Below are positions 44,955-56,763 of a DNA stretch of 64,000 nt, piece after piece. Source of the DNA: Miscanthus floridulus. Its lineage: Eukaryota > Streptophyta > Magnoliopsida > Poales > Poaceae. The stretch's first letter is position 1. Each line of letters starts with the position of its first letter. The stretch is from the NCBI RefSeq assembly GCF_019320115.1, contig NC_089593.1, forward strand, positions 11,437,908 to 11,501,907. Reading direction: 5' to 3'. Position numbers and translations under genes: made by a program. The notes beneath the pieces were generated by a model. That model had not been told where the DNA came from. It saw nothing but the letters and a program-made list of their open reading frames with translations, and searched no databases.

Positions 44955-47023
44955 TCAAGAGATAAGGTGTGGAGACCTTTTTATCCACCTTGTTGGTGTA
45001 GGTGTTGGAGAGTTTCTTGTTTGCTTTTTGTTTTTCTCTTTCTTTTTAGCTCCTCCTCCATTCTTCACCTTGCACTCATAGTACTTGTGATCTTCCTTGT
45101 GGCACATGTAGCAAACTATGGTTTGTCCTTCATCAAGCTTCTTCGCTCCCTTGACGGTGTTATCTTGATGAAGTTGGGCTTGCTCCATCTTGCCTTTCAC
45201 TTGAGTCAAGTCCTTGGTGAGGCGAGCCACTTCTTGCTTGAGTTGCTCATTCTCTATTGCAACCTCTTATGTGCATGTATCTATAACAACTTTCTCAACA
45301 CAAACTTGATTGTACAAGGGTGAGTCAAAACATAAATCATTGCAAGAAGTAGAGGCATCCTTTTTGGCATGTCAAAGATAGAACTTTTCTTTTTAGGTGC
45401 CTCGGTGGGGGTTGTACTGACGGCTTCAAGATTGGCAACTTTATTAGTTAGCTCATCACAATGTTTGCACATGGTTTCCATTTTAACGAGCAAACTTTTA
45501 TAACCATCTTGTGAGCTAGCTAACTTTTCCTTTAATTTTTTATTTTTCTTTACAAGTTGCTCATAATTGATTGTGCAATTATTTGTGTTTACACTAGTCT
45601 CAAGTTGCTCAATTTTAGTAGATAGCTCCATATTAAGATTGACAAAAGTTTCATATTGTTCAAGCAAAGTAGCATAAGCTTGTTGTGAGCTATCTAGTTT
45701 TTCTTTTAATTTTTCAAGCTTCTTTTGTTGACTAGTGCAAACTTTAGCAAAGTTAAGATTTTATTGCACAATTTCATCATAATAAGGTACCTCATCATCA
45801 CTATCACTATCATTGTCACTATCACTAGAGATAGACTTTTTGTTACCTCGTGCAATAAGGCACACACGTGAGGTACTTGTTGATGAGTGCTTATGCCCAT
45901 GTCTTTTGTGGTGGTCTTCTTTTTCTCTTGAAAAATTGTCCCATGACCTTATTGATGTGAGGGCTTTGTCCTTGCATGCCTTCTTCTTTATCTTGGGTGT
46001 GGGCTTGTTTGGACAAATTTGCACAAAGTGCCCTAACTCGCCGTATCCATAGCATCCTTTCTTTCTTTGCTCATTTCTTTGATTGGTGAAGATGAAATCT
46101 TGAATTTGCATGGATACACCCTTGATATTGAGCCTTTGATCATCTTCTCCACCTTGTTGATAAGTTTGATAGATTCTTTATCAAGGTCGGAGGTGGACGA
46201 GGAAGATTGATCATCATCACTCAAATCATCATCATCCTCATCCTCATCTTCTTCTTCATCTTCACTTGAGAAGCCTGAGCTTATCTCAACTTGCTTGCCC
46301 TTAATCTTCTTTTTCTCACTACATGTGAGGGCTTTGCCTTTGCTTGATAAAGAGGCTTCTTCTTCACCCATCTTGCGTGATATTTCAAATGCCACTATCT
46401 TGCCAATGACTATAGCTAGGGTCATGGTGCTCAAGTCCTACATGTTGTGAAGGATGGTGATGATGCTTGCATATTTCTTTTGTAGTAGGACGGAGATGAT
46501 CTTCCTCACGATATCTGCATCATCTAGCTTTGTTAATCCTATTGAATGAAGCTCATTGATAATTAGATTCAAACATGAATACATATCACGAACAAGCTCA
46601 TCATCATTCATTTTAAAGGAATCATTGTTTTTGCTCACGGACATTAGTTGTGCCGTCATGGAGCTCTTGGAGTTTTAACAAAATTTCATGTGCCGTATTT
46701 AAAGTGAACACTTGGTTAAACACATCCATGCTAAAAGATTGAAACAAGCAATTTTTAGCTCTAACATTAAAATGAATTTCTTTTTCTTCACTCTTTGTGC
46801 GTTTATCGAGATTCTTAATGGGTTTCATCTCATCACAAGTGATTCTCCAAACACCCAAATCTACCGCCTCAAGGTGACAAGCTATTCTAGCTTTATAGTA
46901 GGGGAAGTTAGTGTCGTCAAAGTGCGGAAGACTAGAGGTATCCATCCCAACCACTCTAAAAAGCATCGGCTCAACGACGGTAAAGTCAAAGGTCCAAATT
47001 GAGCCAACCTGCTCTGATACCAA
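44955..47023 (-). pseudogene. gag of the gag-only copia element, interrupted
   Basis: Starting next to the primer site, the minus strand encodes LPHFDDTNFPYYKARIACHL (the UBN2-type gag N terminus), then broken pieces at 46438-46659, 46033-46434 and 45761-46111. A zinc knuckle near 46060 has lost a cysteine (CYGYGELGH..C), while a C-terminal knuckle near 45115 is intact (CYMCHKEDHKYYEC). In between lies a long Lys/Glu/Leu coiled-coil part. Frame changes and stops make the product non-functional. The layout equals the gag at 16-1890. Confidence 0.85.
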
Positions 47024-47024
47024 T

Positions 47025-48491
47025 TGAAAGGAACCGTGACGCCTAAGAGAGGGGTGAATTAGGCAACTTAAAACTCTAACTCTAAACTATTGCCTCTTTT
47101 TCTATTCTTAGCAAAACCTATGCAAAAGATAAACTATCTAAATGTGCAACTACGGTTTTGCTAATGTGTTGCTATCTCTACCGTAAAAGGAGTTATGCAA
47201 ACAATGTAAATGCGAAAGCTAAAGAGTAAGGTAGAGATATGCAAACTCCTGTCCACGACTCTAATATTTTTACTAAGGTATCGAGAAGCGTGCAAGCTTT
47301 TCCCTAGTCCTCATTGGAGCCCCTCGCAAGGAATCCCTCGCAAGGGCCAAGCTTCCGGTCGAATAATTCCATAGATAGCCCCGGGCCTTCTCCACGCGTA
47401 AGTGGGTCTCCAGTGTACCTTCCGGCAAGCCTCTCTCGAACCGCTCCCCGCCGTCTTCACTATCAAGCTTCCACCGAGGGCCTTCTTCCCTTCGGTACAC
47501 AGTGGCGGCCACACCACAAACGCGGTTGGTGTGTTCTCGCAAGACTACAAGCCCCTTCGATGTACAACAATTGTGCGCGTAAGCATCGAGTGGTAAGTGG
47601 TATGCAAACCTCACTAAACACTAGACCTAAATCAAGAGCAAGCGCATAAGCGGTGGTCTAATCAAGCTAAGCACTTCGTAAAGCACCTACGCTAATCATC
47701 TAATGAATCACTAAGCACTATGTAAGTGGAGATCACTAAAATGGTGTATCAACACCCTTGGTATGTTTCCTCAGTTCCACACATGTCAAATGGATGGTTT
47801 GGGGGTCTATTTATAAGCCCCACTGAGAAAGTAGCCATTGGGGACGAAACCCACATTTCTGCTACTAACTGGACGTGGCTGTCGTCCTGATCGGACGCGT
47901 CTAGTCGTCCCTACCGTTGAAGCTAGCGCATTGATCGGACTCGGCGCTGAGTCTGGTCACTGTCGATCGGGCGCGTTCGGTTACGCTGGCGCCGCTCTGG
48001 AACCTCTTTAGACTCGATCGGATGCTGCAGTTTCTGCGTCCGGTCGATCAGTGCCACTGCGTACGGTCACGCAGAAAACATTGTTGTGACGAAGAACAAT
48101 GTCATCGGTGCGTCTGGTCATTGCTTCGCTCAGCGTCCGGTCACAGCTACTGACGCCTGCTGTTGCCGAGCAACTGATCGGACACGTTCGATCCCTATAA
48201 GGGCCGCGTCCGGTCACCTCTATGAAGCTCGTTTCTTCGCGATCTTGTGTCCGACTTGGTTTGTATCTTCGTGCTTGGACTTTGCTTGATATCTTGGGTC
48301 TTCTCTTGTGCTTGTAGGGTCATGCTTATGGTGTTGATCGTGGGATCATCATGTCGCCTTCGTCCAAGTCACGTCTTGTATCATATTGAACTACAAAACA
48401 ATTACTTGCAAATTGATTGGTCTAATTTGGTTGTGTTGGTCATCAAACACTAAAATCTAACATAATGGGCTTAGAGTCTATTTTCCTTACC
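47025..48491 (-). repeat. 5' LTR of the gag-only copia element
   Basis: 1,467 bp. In minus sense it contains a CCGGACG/CGTCCGG array (47870-48210), then a TATAAATA box (complement at 47808-47815), then the transcribed part ending CCTTTCA before the primer site. Related over its length to the solo LTR at 8683-10379 outside the array. Confidence 0.88.
47808..47815 (-). promoter_or_regulatory. TATA box of the copia 5' LTR
   Basis: TATAAATA on the minus strand, directly downstream of the GC-rich array; the same box is at 42616-42623 in the 3' LTR. Confidence 0.6.
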
Positions 48492-50418
48492 AGAGGAACT
48501 CCGTATCCACTCCTCAAGTGACGTTTTTTTTCTCGGGGCATCGAAGTAAATTGGACGCATGAGTAAATTAAGAAATAAAGATCTCCAGGCGAGAAAATGG
48601 TAAAAGAGAAAGAAACTATATATTAAAAGAGGCTTGGTTAGTCAGGAATAGTTTGAGTTTCTGGATGCAAAATCGTTTAGTGAGCTAATATAGGAAACCA
48701 TTGAAGAGAAATAAATCAAAGTTGCTACTTATTTATTAAATCGCTAAACTTATTGGTTTGGCAAGTTAATTAGAGAAAGCACCTGGAAACTCTGGAGGTT
48801 GTTCGTACATACGTTACGTGGACAGGGGAGGGGGGGTTCGATCGCGCGCGCTCATATTTATGGCTTTCCGTCGCGTACGTGGAGGTGGAGTCGTCGATCG
48901 TCTCTGATTGCTTCAGCGGCATGCTAAATCAAACGCACGCTTTGCGTCTGAGTTGTGAGCTCAACTTGGTCCGCGTCAATATATATATAAGGAATAAATA
49001 TATAATTCGTACGTTATTAACAACAACGATGACAACTTATCTTTTGCTTCGTCAATCTCCAGAGAACTAATGGATGGATGGTCGTATGTCTCATAGACTC
49101 AGAACGAGAGACCCTCAAATAGTGTAGAGTGTGCGCATCTATATTGTATTTTTTGTGTTTTGAAAGGAAAAAAAGAGGAAGAGTAATTTTTCCAGCAAGG
49201 ATTCATAATTAAAGTTAGTCAACTAGTTAGCTCCTTTTGAGCACAAAGACGATATGCACTCTTTTTACTGTGTATACAGCAGTGTATAACGTACAAGTAC
49301 ACATGGAGTAAAGTGTACTATTTCACACTCAGTTTTTATTTAGACAAAAGACAAGCCACCGCTTTCAGCCTGTTCGCTCGTTGGTTTCAGCCAGGGCTTA
49401 TTAGCCATGGTACAATATTTTTCTCTCATAATAAACCAGCACCAGCCGGACTTATCAGCCTAGAAACCAACCAGCGAATATGCTGTTTATGTCTCTCGAT
49501 GCAGATAATACAATATTAATATGTAACAAGATCTTGTTCAACTTGGCGTATCATATCAGTTACGTTGTTGATTTGACTGAGATGCGGTAGCTTGTGATCT
49601 GGAAAAAGGTCTGCATCAAGGTCACATTATTGGTAAGAGGGCAATGCCTGATGCATGTGTGTATAGGGTCTGGCATCAACTTGGCGTGCGTTATAATATG
49701 ACAGCATATAATTAATTAATTTGAGATCCAGATTGGATGCACTAATAATATAATTATTAAGCAGACATCGTAGTAATCTTTTCCCCATTTTTCAGTTTAG
49801 TGGTACATGTCCCTCGATGAATGACGATTCTACGGCCGGAATATATAATTTGTCATTTTTTGTCCTGTGATAGCAGTTCAATACAAATGATTTTTTGGAT
49901 GTACTGTATTATTGTGTTGTACTAGTAGTTCATTGCAGCTCGGTATATATTCAACTAGTACTGGCACACTACTACTCAATATTAGGCAGCCTAATTGCTA
50001 CCATGATGATGTTCGACCTTAATGTCACATCGTATTAAGGTTGGAACTTACTACCACATTGTATTACCAGAAGAATTACAATCACTTGTTCGAGAAATGT
50101 TTGTTAATTTAAGAAACCCAATCCCTGCCAAGCTGATATATCGGAGCCCAGTAAGGGGCCGTTCGGTTAGGCTGTTTCCGGCGTGGAATGGCCAGGAATC
50201 AATCCGACGCTATGTAATTTATCGAAGAAACAGTGCGGCCGGGATTCAATCTCATGTAACCAAACGAAGCCTAAGGAGTCGTTTGGTAAGGTGAAATGGT
50301 TCCGGTTTTCCCATGGAACGCAAGAATAATCGTTGCCAAACAAATGTAGGCTGAGCATTTAGTTCCACTTCCAGTTCTCCTGTTTACACTAAGCACGTGA
50401 AATGACTTGGCCCTAGGG
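48492..50418. other. Intergenic with two MITEs
   Basis: A short hAT-like MITE lies at about 49369-49483 (CCTGTTCGCTCGTTGGTTTC..GAAACCAACCAGCGAATA). A second element-like stretch at about 50155-50370 has GGGCCGTTCGGTTAGG and repeated CCAAACGAAG/CGTTTGGTAAG motifs. No gene is seen in the remainder. Confidence 0.5.
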
Positions 50419-53400
50419 ATTTTTTTTATTTTTAACACTTTTTGTAAACTAATTTAAAATCTAAAACTGTTTGTTTTTCTCTCTCCAAAACTAACACTTT
50501 TGGCCGCGCCTATTGCCATGGCGCGGCGAAACGCCTGTGCTGCGTCATGCATGGTGGCACAGCGGGAGGATGACGTGACGTCGTCATGGCAGGGTCTGTC
50601 GCACCACCCATCTTGGCGCGGCTGTGACGCGCCATCACTGGTGGCGCGGCAAGGCTCAATTAAAAGCCCGCGACGCCTCCACTGCGCCCACCCTTGCCCT
50701 CGAACGCAGCCGCCACCTGTGCCCCTGCCCGCCCAGCGCCGCCTCGCCTCACCCCGCCTCCGTCCCCGCTCGCCCAGCGCCGCCTCGCCTCGCCTCGCCT
50801 GCGCCCCCGCCCACCCAGCCCCTGCCAGCGCCGCCTCCTCGCCTGTGCCAGCCACCGCCGCCTCGCCTACCAGCGCCGCCTCCTCTCCTTCGGCTCATAT
50901 CAAGGTAGCTCTCTCTCTCTATCTCGATTTCTTGTTATTAAGAATGTTATTTTAGTTAGGGTTAGTGATTTAGGATAGTTAGAGTTAGTGATTTAGTATA
51001 GTTAGGTTAGTGAATTTGTTTGTTTAGGTAGATAGTTTTTAGGGTTTAGGTTGTGTGTTGTAGTATAGTTAAGGTTTGGTTAGGTAGTTAGTGTTTAGGT
51101 TATTGTTAGTTAGGCCTTTGGGTTTAGGGATTGATTATGTATTTATTATTTAGTTAGTTTATAGTAGTAAAGGTTGTCAGTATAGATACTAGTTTTCAAG
51201 TGTCGGTACTTAGTAGTGCATGATACGGCGATTTGGAATGGTTTGATGAACCTCCTAGCTTCAATAACGTTTGTGTCCGTTTGAATACATAGAAGTTGTT
51301 TATTTTTCAAGTGAAGTTGTTTAATATGTATGTTAATGTTACTTTGAATATATACATGTGCTTTCATATTATGTTCCTATTGCATAACAAGTAGTTCAAA
51401 TTTTGCAATGCTACATAATGTTAATTTGAATATCGTTAATTTGAATACTCTAACCCTTTGTTTATCAATTTGTAACAGGATGGCCCCTCCCACGCAGCAC
51501 CCGTTGTATCCCCTTCTTGAGGTGGAGTACGACGAGCCGCATTGAGCACACTTTTTGAGTGACACCGACGCAGAGGTGCCCTTGCCTCCTTTGAGGCCCC
51601 GCACGCACACCAGGACACACTAGTGGGACGAGTGTTACGCGCCGTACATACGACGTGCAAGCTTCTTCTAGCTTATCCGTGTTGTCAACTACGGTCTTCT
51701 GCCCCTTGACCCAGCACTACTTACTGCAGCTGTAGATAGGTACGAGTGCCTTCATTATACGTAAATATTCTTATAACAAATTTGAGGCAACTAACAGTCG
51801 TTCTATTCTTATAACAGGTGGAGGTCTGAGACCCACACGTTCCACCTACCTTGCGGTGAGATGACCTTGACCATGCAGGACGTGAAGGCTATCTTTGGCC
51901 TTCGGTTGGGGGGACTTTTAGTGACAGGTATAGTTGACAACGATCAATGGAGGGAGATGATGGCTTAGTTCACTGCCTTTCTTCCATCGGACGACGAGGT
52001 TTCCAAAAAAAATAAGTGAGCAATTCAAGCCTATTTAATACTTGCATTGCTTCCCTGCAGCCATCGGGTCTCATTTTCTTTGGTGAATTTCAGGAAAAGT
52101 TCTGGTGTTTCGTCGTCGTTGATCACAGAGCGCTTTGATTACTTGGACCCACAGGCTGATGAGGCTCAGATCGACAGATTCGCTAGAGTGTGGCTCTGGC
52201 ACTTCCTTGGTGCTTTTCTCTTCCCAGACGCGTCGGGCAACACCATAAGCTGGATCTTCCTTGACATATTACGCCAGCCGTGGGATAACATAGCGGTGTA
52301 CATCTGGGGCAGCGTAGTCCTGGCATGGACGTATCGACAGCTATGCGTTGCCTGTCGTTGCACCTCAGGGTATGCGAACCTTGGGGGTTGCTCCTACCTA
52401 CTCTAGATTTGGTGTTGAGAACGATGGTCCGTTGGGAGGCCCCTTGCTACTAGTTTACCGGTAAGTACTTCGGTTCACTATATTCTTCGAGGCAGTTACA
52501 TATGATTAAATTATTAATGGCTAATTCATTATCGTGTTCAATGCAGCATTGAAACGGGCAGGATACACTCCCTACAGCTATGTATATCTAGACACAAGCA
52601 GAGTTAGTTAGAGGGAATGCGAGGCGCAAGTACAGGAAGTACATAGATGGTCTTGACGTCCTGACACAGCACCAGGTTACGCTCTCTTTACTATCATACA
52701 TGTGTCTTGTTCGATGTACACTATATCACAACCTAACTCAATTATGAAATGTTCAGGTGCATTGGTGTCCTTGGGATGCTCCGGAGCTCGAGTACTATCT
52801 GAGTCCTGTCACTAGGGATGAGTCAGACGAGTATCGCTGTAACGTCCCTCTTATTTTCTTCTACGTGGTCGAGATTCACTTGCCCATCAGGGTTTGTAGG
52901 CAGTTTGGAAGAATGACAGGCTATCCACCACCGCTTTACTCCACCAACCAAGAATTACACGGTGCGCTATCGATTAATAACAAAGCTATAGTTCAGAGAT
53001 CTGTATGGTACAACTAACAATTGTTTTGTTGCATGTATGACCGCAGGAAGAGGTACAAGACCAAGGATTGGCGCGTGACACACAACATGTACATCCAGTT
53101 GTGGCAGAACAGGGACCGGCAGCCAGTCGATGCGGGTCCCCCACACGACCAGCACACCTTCGACGAGTACCTGCGGTGGCTTCACAGGTCTATGAGGACA
53201 CATATCAAGCCCCTGTACACTGAGGAGGTGATTGACGAGGACGATGAGGAAGATGTGTACGACGTTGCCACTAGGGACAACACACAACTACAGAGAGCCC
53301 TGCTTCAAAGATACGTGGTAAGATACTCGAATGGTACAATTTGTTATCCATTTGGTATTAAGTATGTATACTAAAACTGTCCAACCGTGTTTCTGTACCC

Positions 53401-54848
53401 AGGCGACACAATTATCAAGGCTATCCAACGAAGCAGCGTTTTGGCTTCACGAGTCTAGAGGCTGGGGCCAGGTGTTCTCGAGGCTTTTGTGGAGGTAAAC
53501 ATAAACTTTTCCATTCCGAAAATGTTTCTTTAGTGTATATGCGTTTGGAAAATGCACTAACTTTAACGTCTATTTATGCATAAGGTGAAGCGGAGCTGTA
53601 GGAAGCTACCTCAGAAGCTAAGCTGCATGGACACTCCTTGGGTGGAACCGACAGTCCTGGCACGGTCTGATGGCACGTCTTCTGGCTCTTTGAGGACACC
53701 AGCCGGCTCTTCTCAGACGGTGACAGGTGCCACTTCCGCAATACGTACATCACCACATCATAGCGCTGGGAAGGACCCTGCAAGCGAGGACGACGACGAC
53801 GATGACCCCCCGGGCTTCCATAGACAGCACGACCAGTGGGACGATTGACCGCAGGATGAGATCGGCATGTCTCAGCTAGGTGGTGCCCCGCTTGGTACCT
53901 AAGGAGCCTCACAGGTAGTAACAAAGGTAGTTTCTTTAAATATGTAGGCTCCATGAACTAACGATCATAAATATTATAAATAATCGTGCATATCATATAC
54001 TTGCAGGGTACGAGTCGTACGCACCGGCAACGTGACCACACTGACGTTGGCTACACTCCCAATGTGTTGCCTACAAATCCGAAGAGATAGAGACGTCCGA
54101 GGGATCCTTACTCTCCTGTGACTTAGTTTGTTATATCGAACAAATATTGTCGTCCAAAACTTGCAGACTCATGAACCAATGAAAATGTTATGTGGCGACT
54201 TGTCAACTTGCGCACGGACTCTATTTATTTGCTTCATATTCGTTTCAATGCGCCGCGACAGCACTTGTAGTTGTTTACAACATCGACAGCAGCATCTACA
54301 CGCATGTCGTCTCAGACTGCAAAAAGTTGGTTCCGATTAGACGGTATGACTAGTCTTGCGTAACAGAGCAAAGCAGCATGGCCTATAGTTCAGGGCTACG
54401 AAACTAGAGTCAGTAACGCAGTGCTGTGTCAAGTCACGATAAACCGATAAGATGGGATACAGTATATGCAGCGGCATTGAAACCAGAGATAAAATCTAAT
54501 AGGACTAGTACAACGACATAGAAGCGAGATACAAAGTTTGAAAAAAGGTACATTGAACGGAGAAAAGACCATCGTTACGGCAAGGCAGAACACATCTGAC
54601 GAAGGGACGCGCCATGGGCCGGGGCGCGGCAGTACCGTGCCATGTATGGCGGTGCGGCAGCTCCTGCCACGTCAGCGGCCATGGCGCGTGGAAGTGCCAC
54701 GTCATCCTCCCGCCGCGTCGCCATGTACGACGCTACACAGACGTTTCGCCGCGCCATGACAATAGATACGGCCAAAAGTGTTAGTTTTGAAGAAAAAAAA
54801 ACAGTGTTAGATTTAAAATTAGTTTAAAAAAAAATATTAAAAAAAATC
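50419..54848 (+). mobile_element. Mutator-like element carrying a PMD gene (copy 2)
   Basis: Ends read inward as GATTTTTTTTA, then AACTAATTT, CTAACACTTTTGGCCG (left) and the matching GATTTTTTTTAAT, AACTAATTTTAAATCTAA, CTAACACTTTTGGCCG (right, complement). The GC-rich GGCGCGGC parts follow. The presumed 9-bp duplications share the CCCTAG core but are degenerate, so exact borders are uncertain. It carries the same gene as copy 1, here on the plus strand. Confidence 0.82.
51480..54122 (+). pseudogene. Plant mobile domain (PMD/MAIN-like) protein gene in Mutator-like copy 2
   Basis: Exon 1 (51480 to about 51738) starts MAPPTQHPLYPLLEVEYDEP and has three extra stops (TGA near 51543, TAGs near 51619 and 51669). 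It joins in phase to exon 2 (from about 51820) with TFHLPCGEMTLTM and GLRLGGLLVTG, then a TAG near 51966 at the same place as in copy 1. Exon 3 (about 52094-52370) has LITERFDYLDPQ, RFARVWLWHFLGAFLFPD and VLAWTYRQL. Later exons carry DRRKRYKTKDWRV (53041) and an acidic segment (53220). The exon order equals copy 1. The product is broken; whether any PMD fragment is made is unknown. Confidence 0.72.
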
Positions 54849-55299
54849 ACCCTAGCTGCGACTCATTCAGCTATGCACTAGTGATCATATTTTTTTGGGT
54901 TATATTACCCTCTTTAAGTGGAACAAGTGAAATAAGTTGTATTTAAATTGTTCTTTACGTACAAAAACTTACTTTCGAATGCTTTTGAAGCATTTATATG
55001 ATTTTTTAAACATTTTCTGTCCGATTTTTAAACACTACTATGTATATAAAGACGCAAACCGATTTTTGAAGCATATATATATATAATTCCTATGTATAAA
55101 GACGAGTCGCTTTACTTAAGAAGCAAATCAGGTCGATTTTTAAACACTACTATAGTCCGTATGGATTGGATTTGCCTGCTCCCAAGTGGGGTGGGGAAAA
55201 CAAGAGAAGCAAGCCAGTGATTAATAAAATAAATTAAATGGAACAAAGCGGATGTATAAAATAGCCCCCGAGCCGGAGGATCTGACCGGGAGTTTTGTT
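54849..55299. other. Intergenic, A/T-rich
   Basis: No gene is recognised. Short repeats around TTTTTAAACACTACTAT occur at about 55025 and 55135. Confidence 0.35.
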
Positions 55300-56763
55300 G
55301 TTTTGTGGCCCGGCCGGCCGTCGCATTCGCATCGCAGTCGCAGCAAATAGCAGGCGGCCTCCATCTCCACTGTGTCCTCTGTTCCGGAGCAGGAGGCAGG
55401 AGCAGCCGAGCAACCGAATCGAGCGCGGCGCGGTCGCAGGTGAATGCTGATCCGTCCCTCCCCTTCCCCTGCGCGATTTCCTCCTCTGCGTTTTTACACC
55501 TCCTCCTGCGATGGAACGAGCTCGATCTGGGGTGGGTGGGGGACTGGGAGTCTCTTCTTCCGGGGCCAGGTGTGGAGCATGCGGCGCTGGTTTTCCTTTC
55601 CCACGGGTGCGTGCGTGCTCGGTTGCTGCGCGGCTCGAATCTAACCAGGGAGGGTGTGGCGCTCTCTAGCCGGGAACTGGGACGGGGTTCCATTCCACTC
55701 CCACGCCGGCCACCACGCGTCCACGCGTAGCCGCCGGCCGGCGTTGGAGAAGAAGCTCGTCGCTGCTGCTTCTCTTCATTCATTCGGTGATTTGGAGGGA
55801 ACGAACAACAGTCGAGAACGGGTACGGCCGTTATGGGTCGGGCCATGGATTCGGCCGGCCCAGTGACATTAGTTCCCAAACTTGAACACAAAGGGCCCAG
55901 CCCATAAACGGTGCAGTGCAGTGCGCGCTCCCTTCCCCTCGTTCAAGTGTCGCTGTGGGGTTTTCTCAAAAAAAAAAAAAAAATTGTTGCTGTGGGGTTG
56001 CCTGCTGACCGCTGGTTTTGTGTTTGATAAAATGCCTAGGAAGGCAGTACTTGTTCTGCTTCTACCTGACGGAGCATTGCTTGGTCGTCTAGTCGTGCCC
56101 TATGCTTCTTGTGAGGTTGTGAGATGCACGGTCAAAACTTGTGGTCCTACTTGACCGTCGGCCCCTTAATCTTGGTGTTCAGTCTGTAGGGTGTGGACAC
56201 CTTAGCTAGATAGCATTACATGATGTGACTTGTAAAAAACTGTATCCCTCTTAGGCCTTGTTTAGTTCGTCCCCTAAAGTTTTCTCCCTATCCCATCGAA
56301 TGTTTGGATAGAGTATTAAATATAGACTAAAAAATAACTAATTGCACAGTTTGCGACTAATTTACGAGATGAATCTTTTAAGCCTAATTAGTCCATGATT
56401 TGACAATATGGTGCTATAGTAAAGCATGTGCTAATGATGGATTAATTAGGCTTAATAAATTCGTCTCGCGGATTACTGATGGATTATGTAATTTGTTTTC
56501 TTATTAGTATCCGAACACCCCATGCGACACCCCAAAACTTTACACCCTGGATTTAAACAAGGCCTTATTCATGCTGCTTACTAGGCGAGCTGCTCTGGTT
56601 ACATTTCACATTGGCCCCACGCACCACACTTTGTTCCCTGTTACATTTGCTCGGTTATGATTAACCAACCACTTCGCCTTCTGCAGGCCAAAGCTTGGAT
56701 TCCTAGATCTGATGGCATCGGTCTCTTCGAGATTGTAATTCAGCGAAGTGTTGAGCTGAAACC
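55300..56763 (+). other. 5' UTR exon and intron of the nucleotide-sugar transporter gene
   Basis: A GC-rich leader, about 55300-55439, ends GTCGCAG|GTGAATG (splice donor). An acceptor TTCTGCAG is at 56686, followed by 77 bases of leader before the start codon at 56764. The intron contains the Tourist MITE at 56254-56564. Open frames in the GC-rich leader (55305-55891) are compositional. Confidence 0.6.
56254..56564. mobile_element. Tourist-like MITE
   Basis: GGCCTTGTTTAGTTCG at one end, GGATTTAAACAAGGCC at the other, flanked by TTA (56251-56253, 56565-56567). 311 bp. Relative at 24635-24975. Confidence 0.92.

Larger units (their letters stand above)
40902..48491 (-). mobile_element. Gag-only Ty1/copia element, minus strand, AGAGG target duplication
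   Basis: Both outer ends match: TGAAAGGAACCGTGACGCC at 40902 and again at the inner LTR edge 47025; LTR ends ..TTTCTTTATA (43300) and ..TTTTCCTTACC (48491), decayed from TTTACA. AGAGG flanks the element (40897-40901 and 48492-48496). A tRNA-Met-type primer site (TGGTATCAGAGC on the minus strand, 47012-47023) adjoins the 47025-48491 LTR. Between the LTRs only gag is found; there is no protease, integrase, RT or RNase H. It therefore depends, or depended, on a related element for movement. Confidence 0.9.

Noticed and set aside
55112..55891. 259-codon minus-strand frame and overlapping plus-strand frames
   Set aside because: GC-rich 5' leader of the transporter gene; no domain, and a good splice donor lies at 55440.
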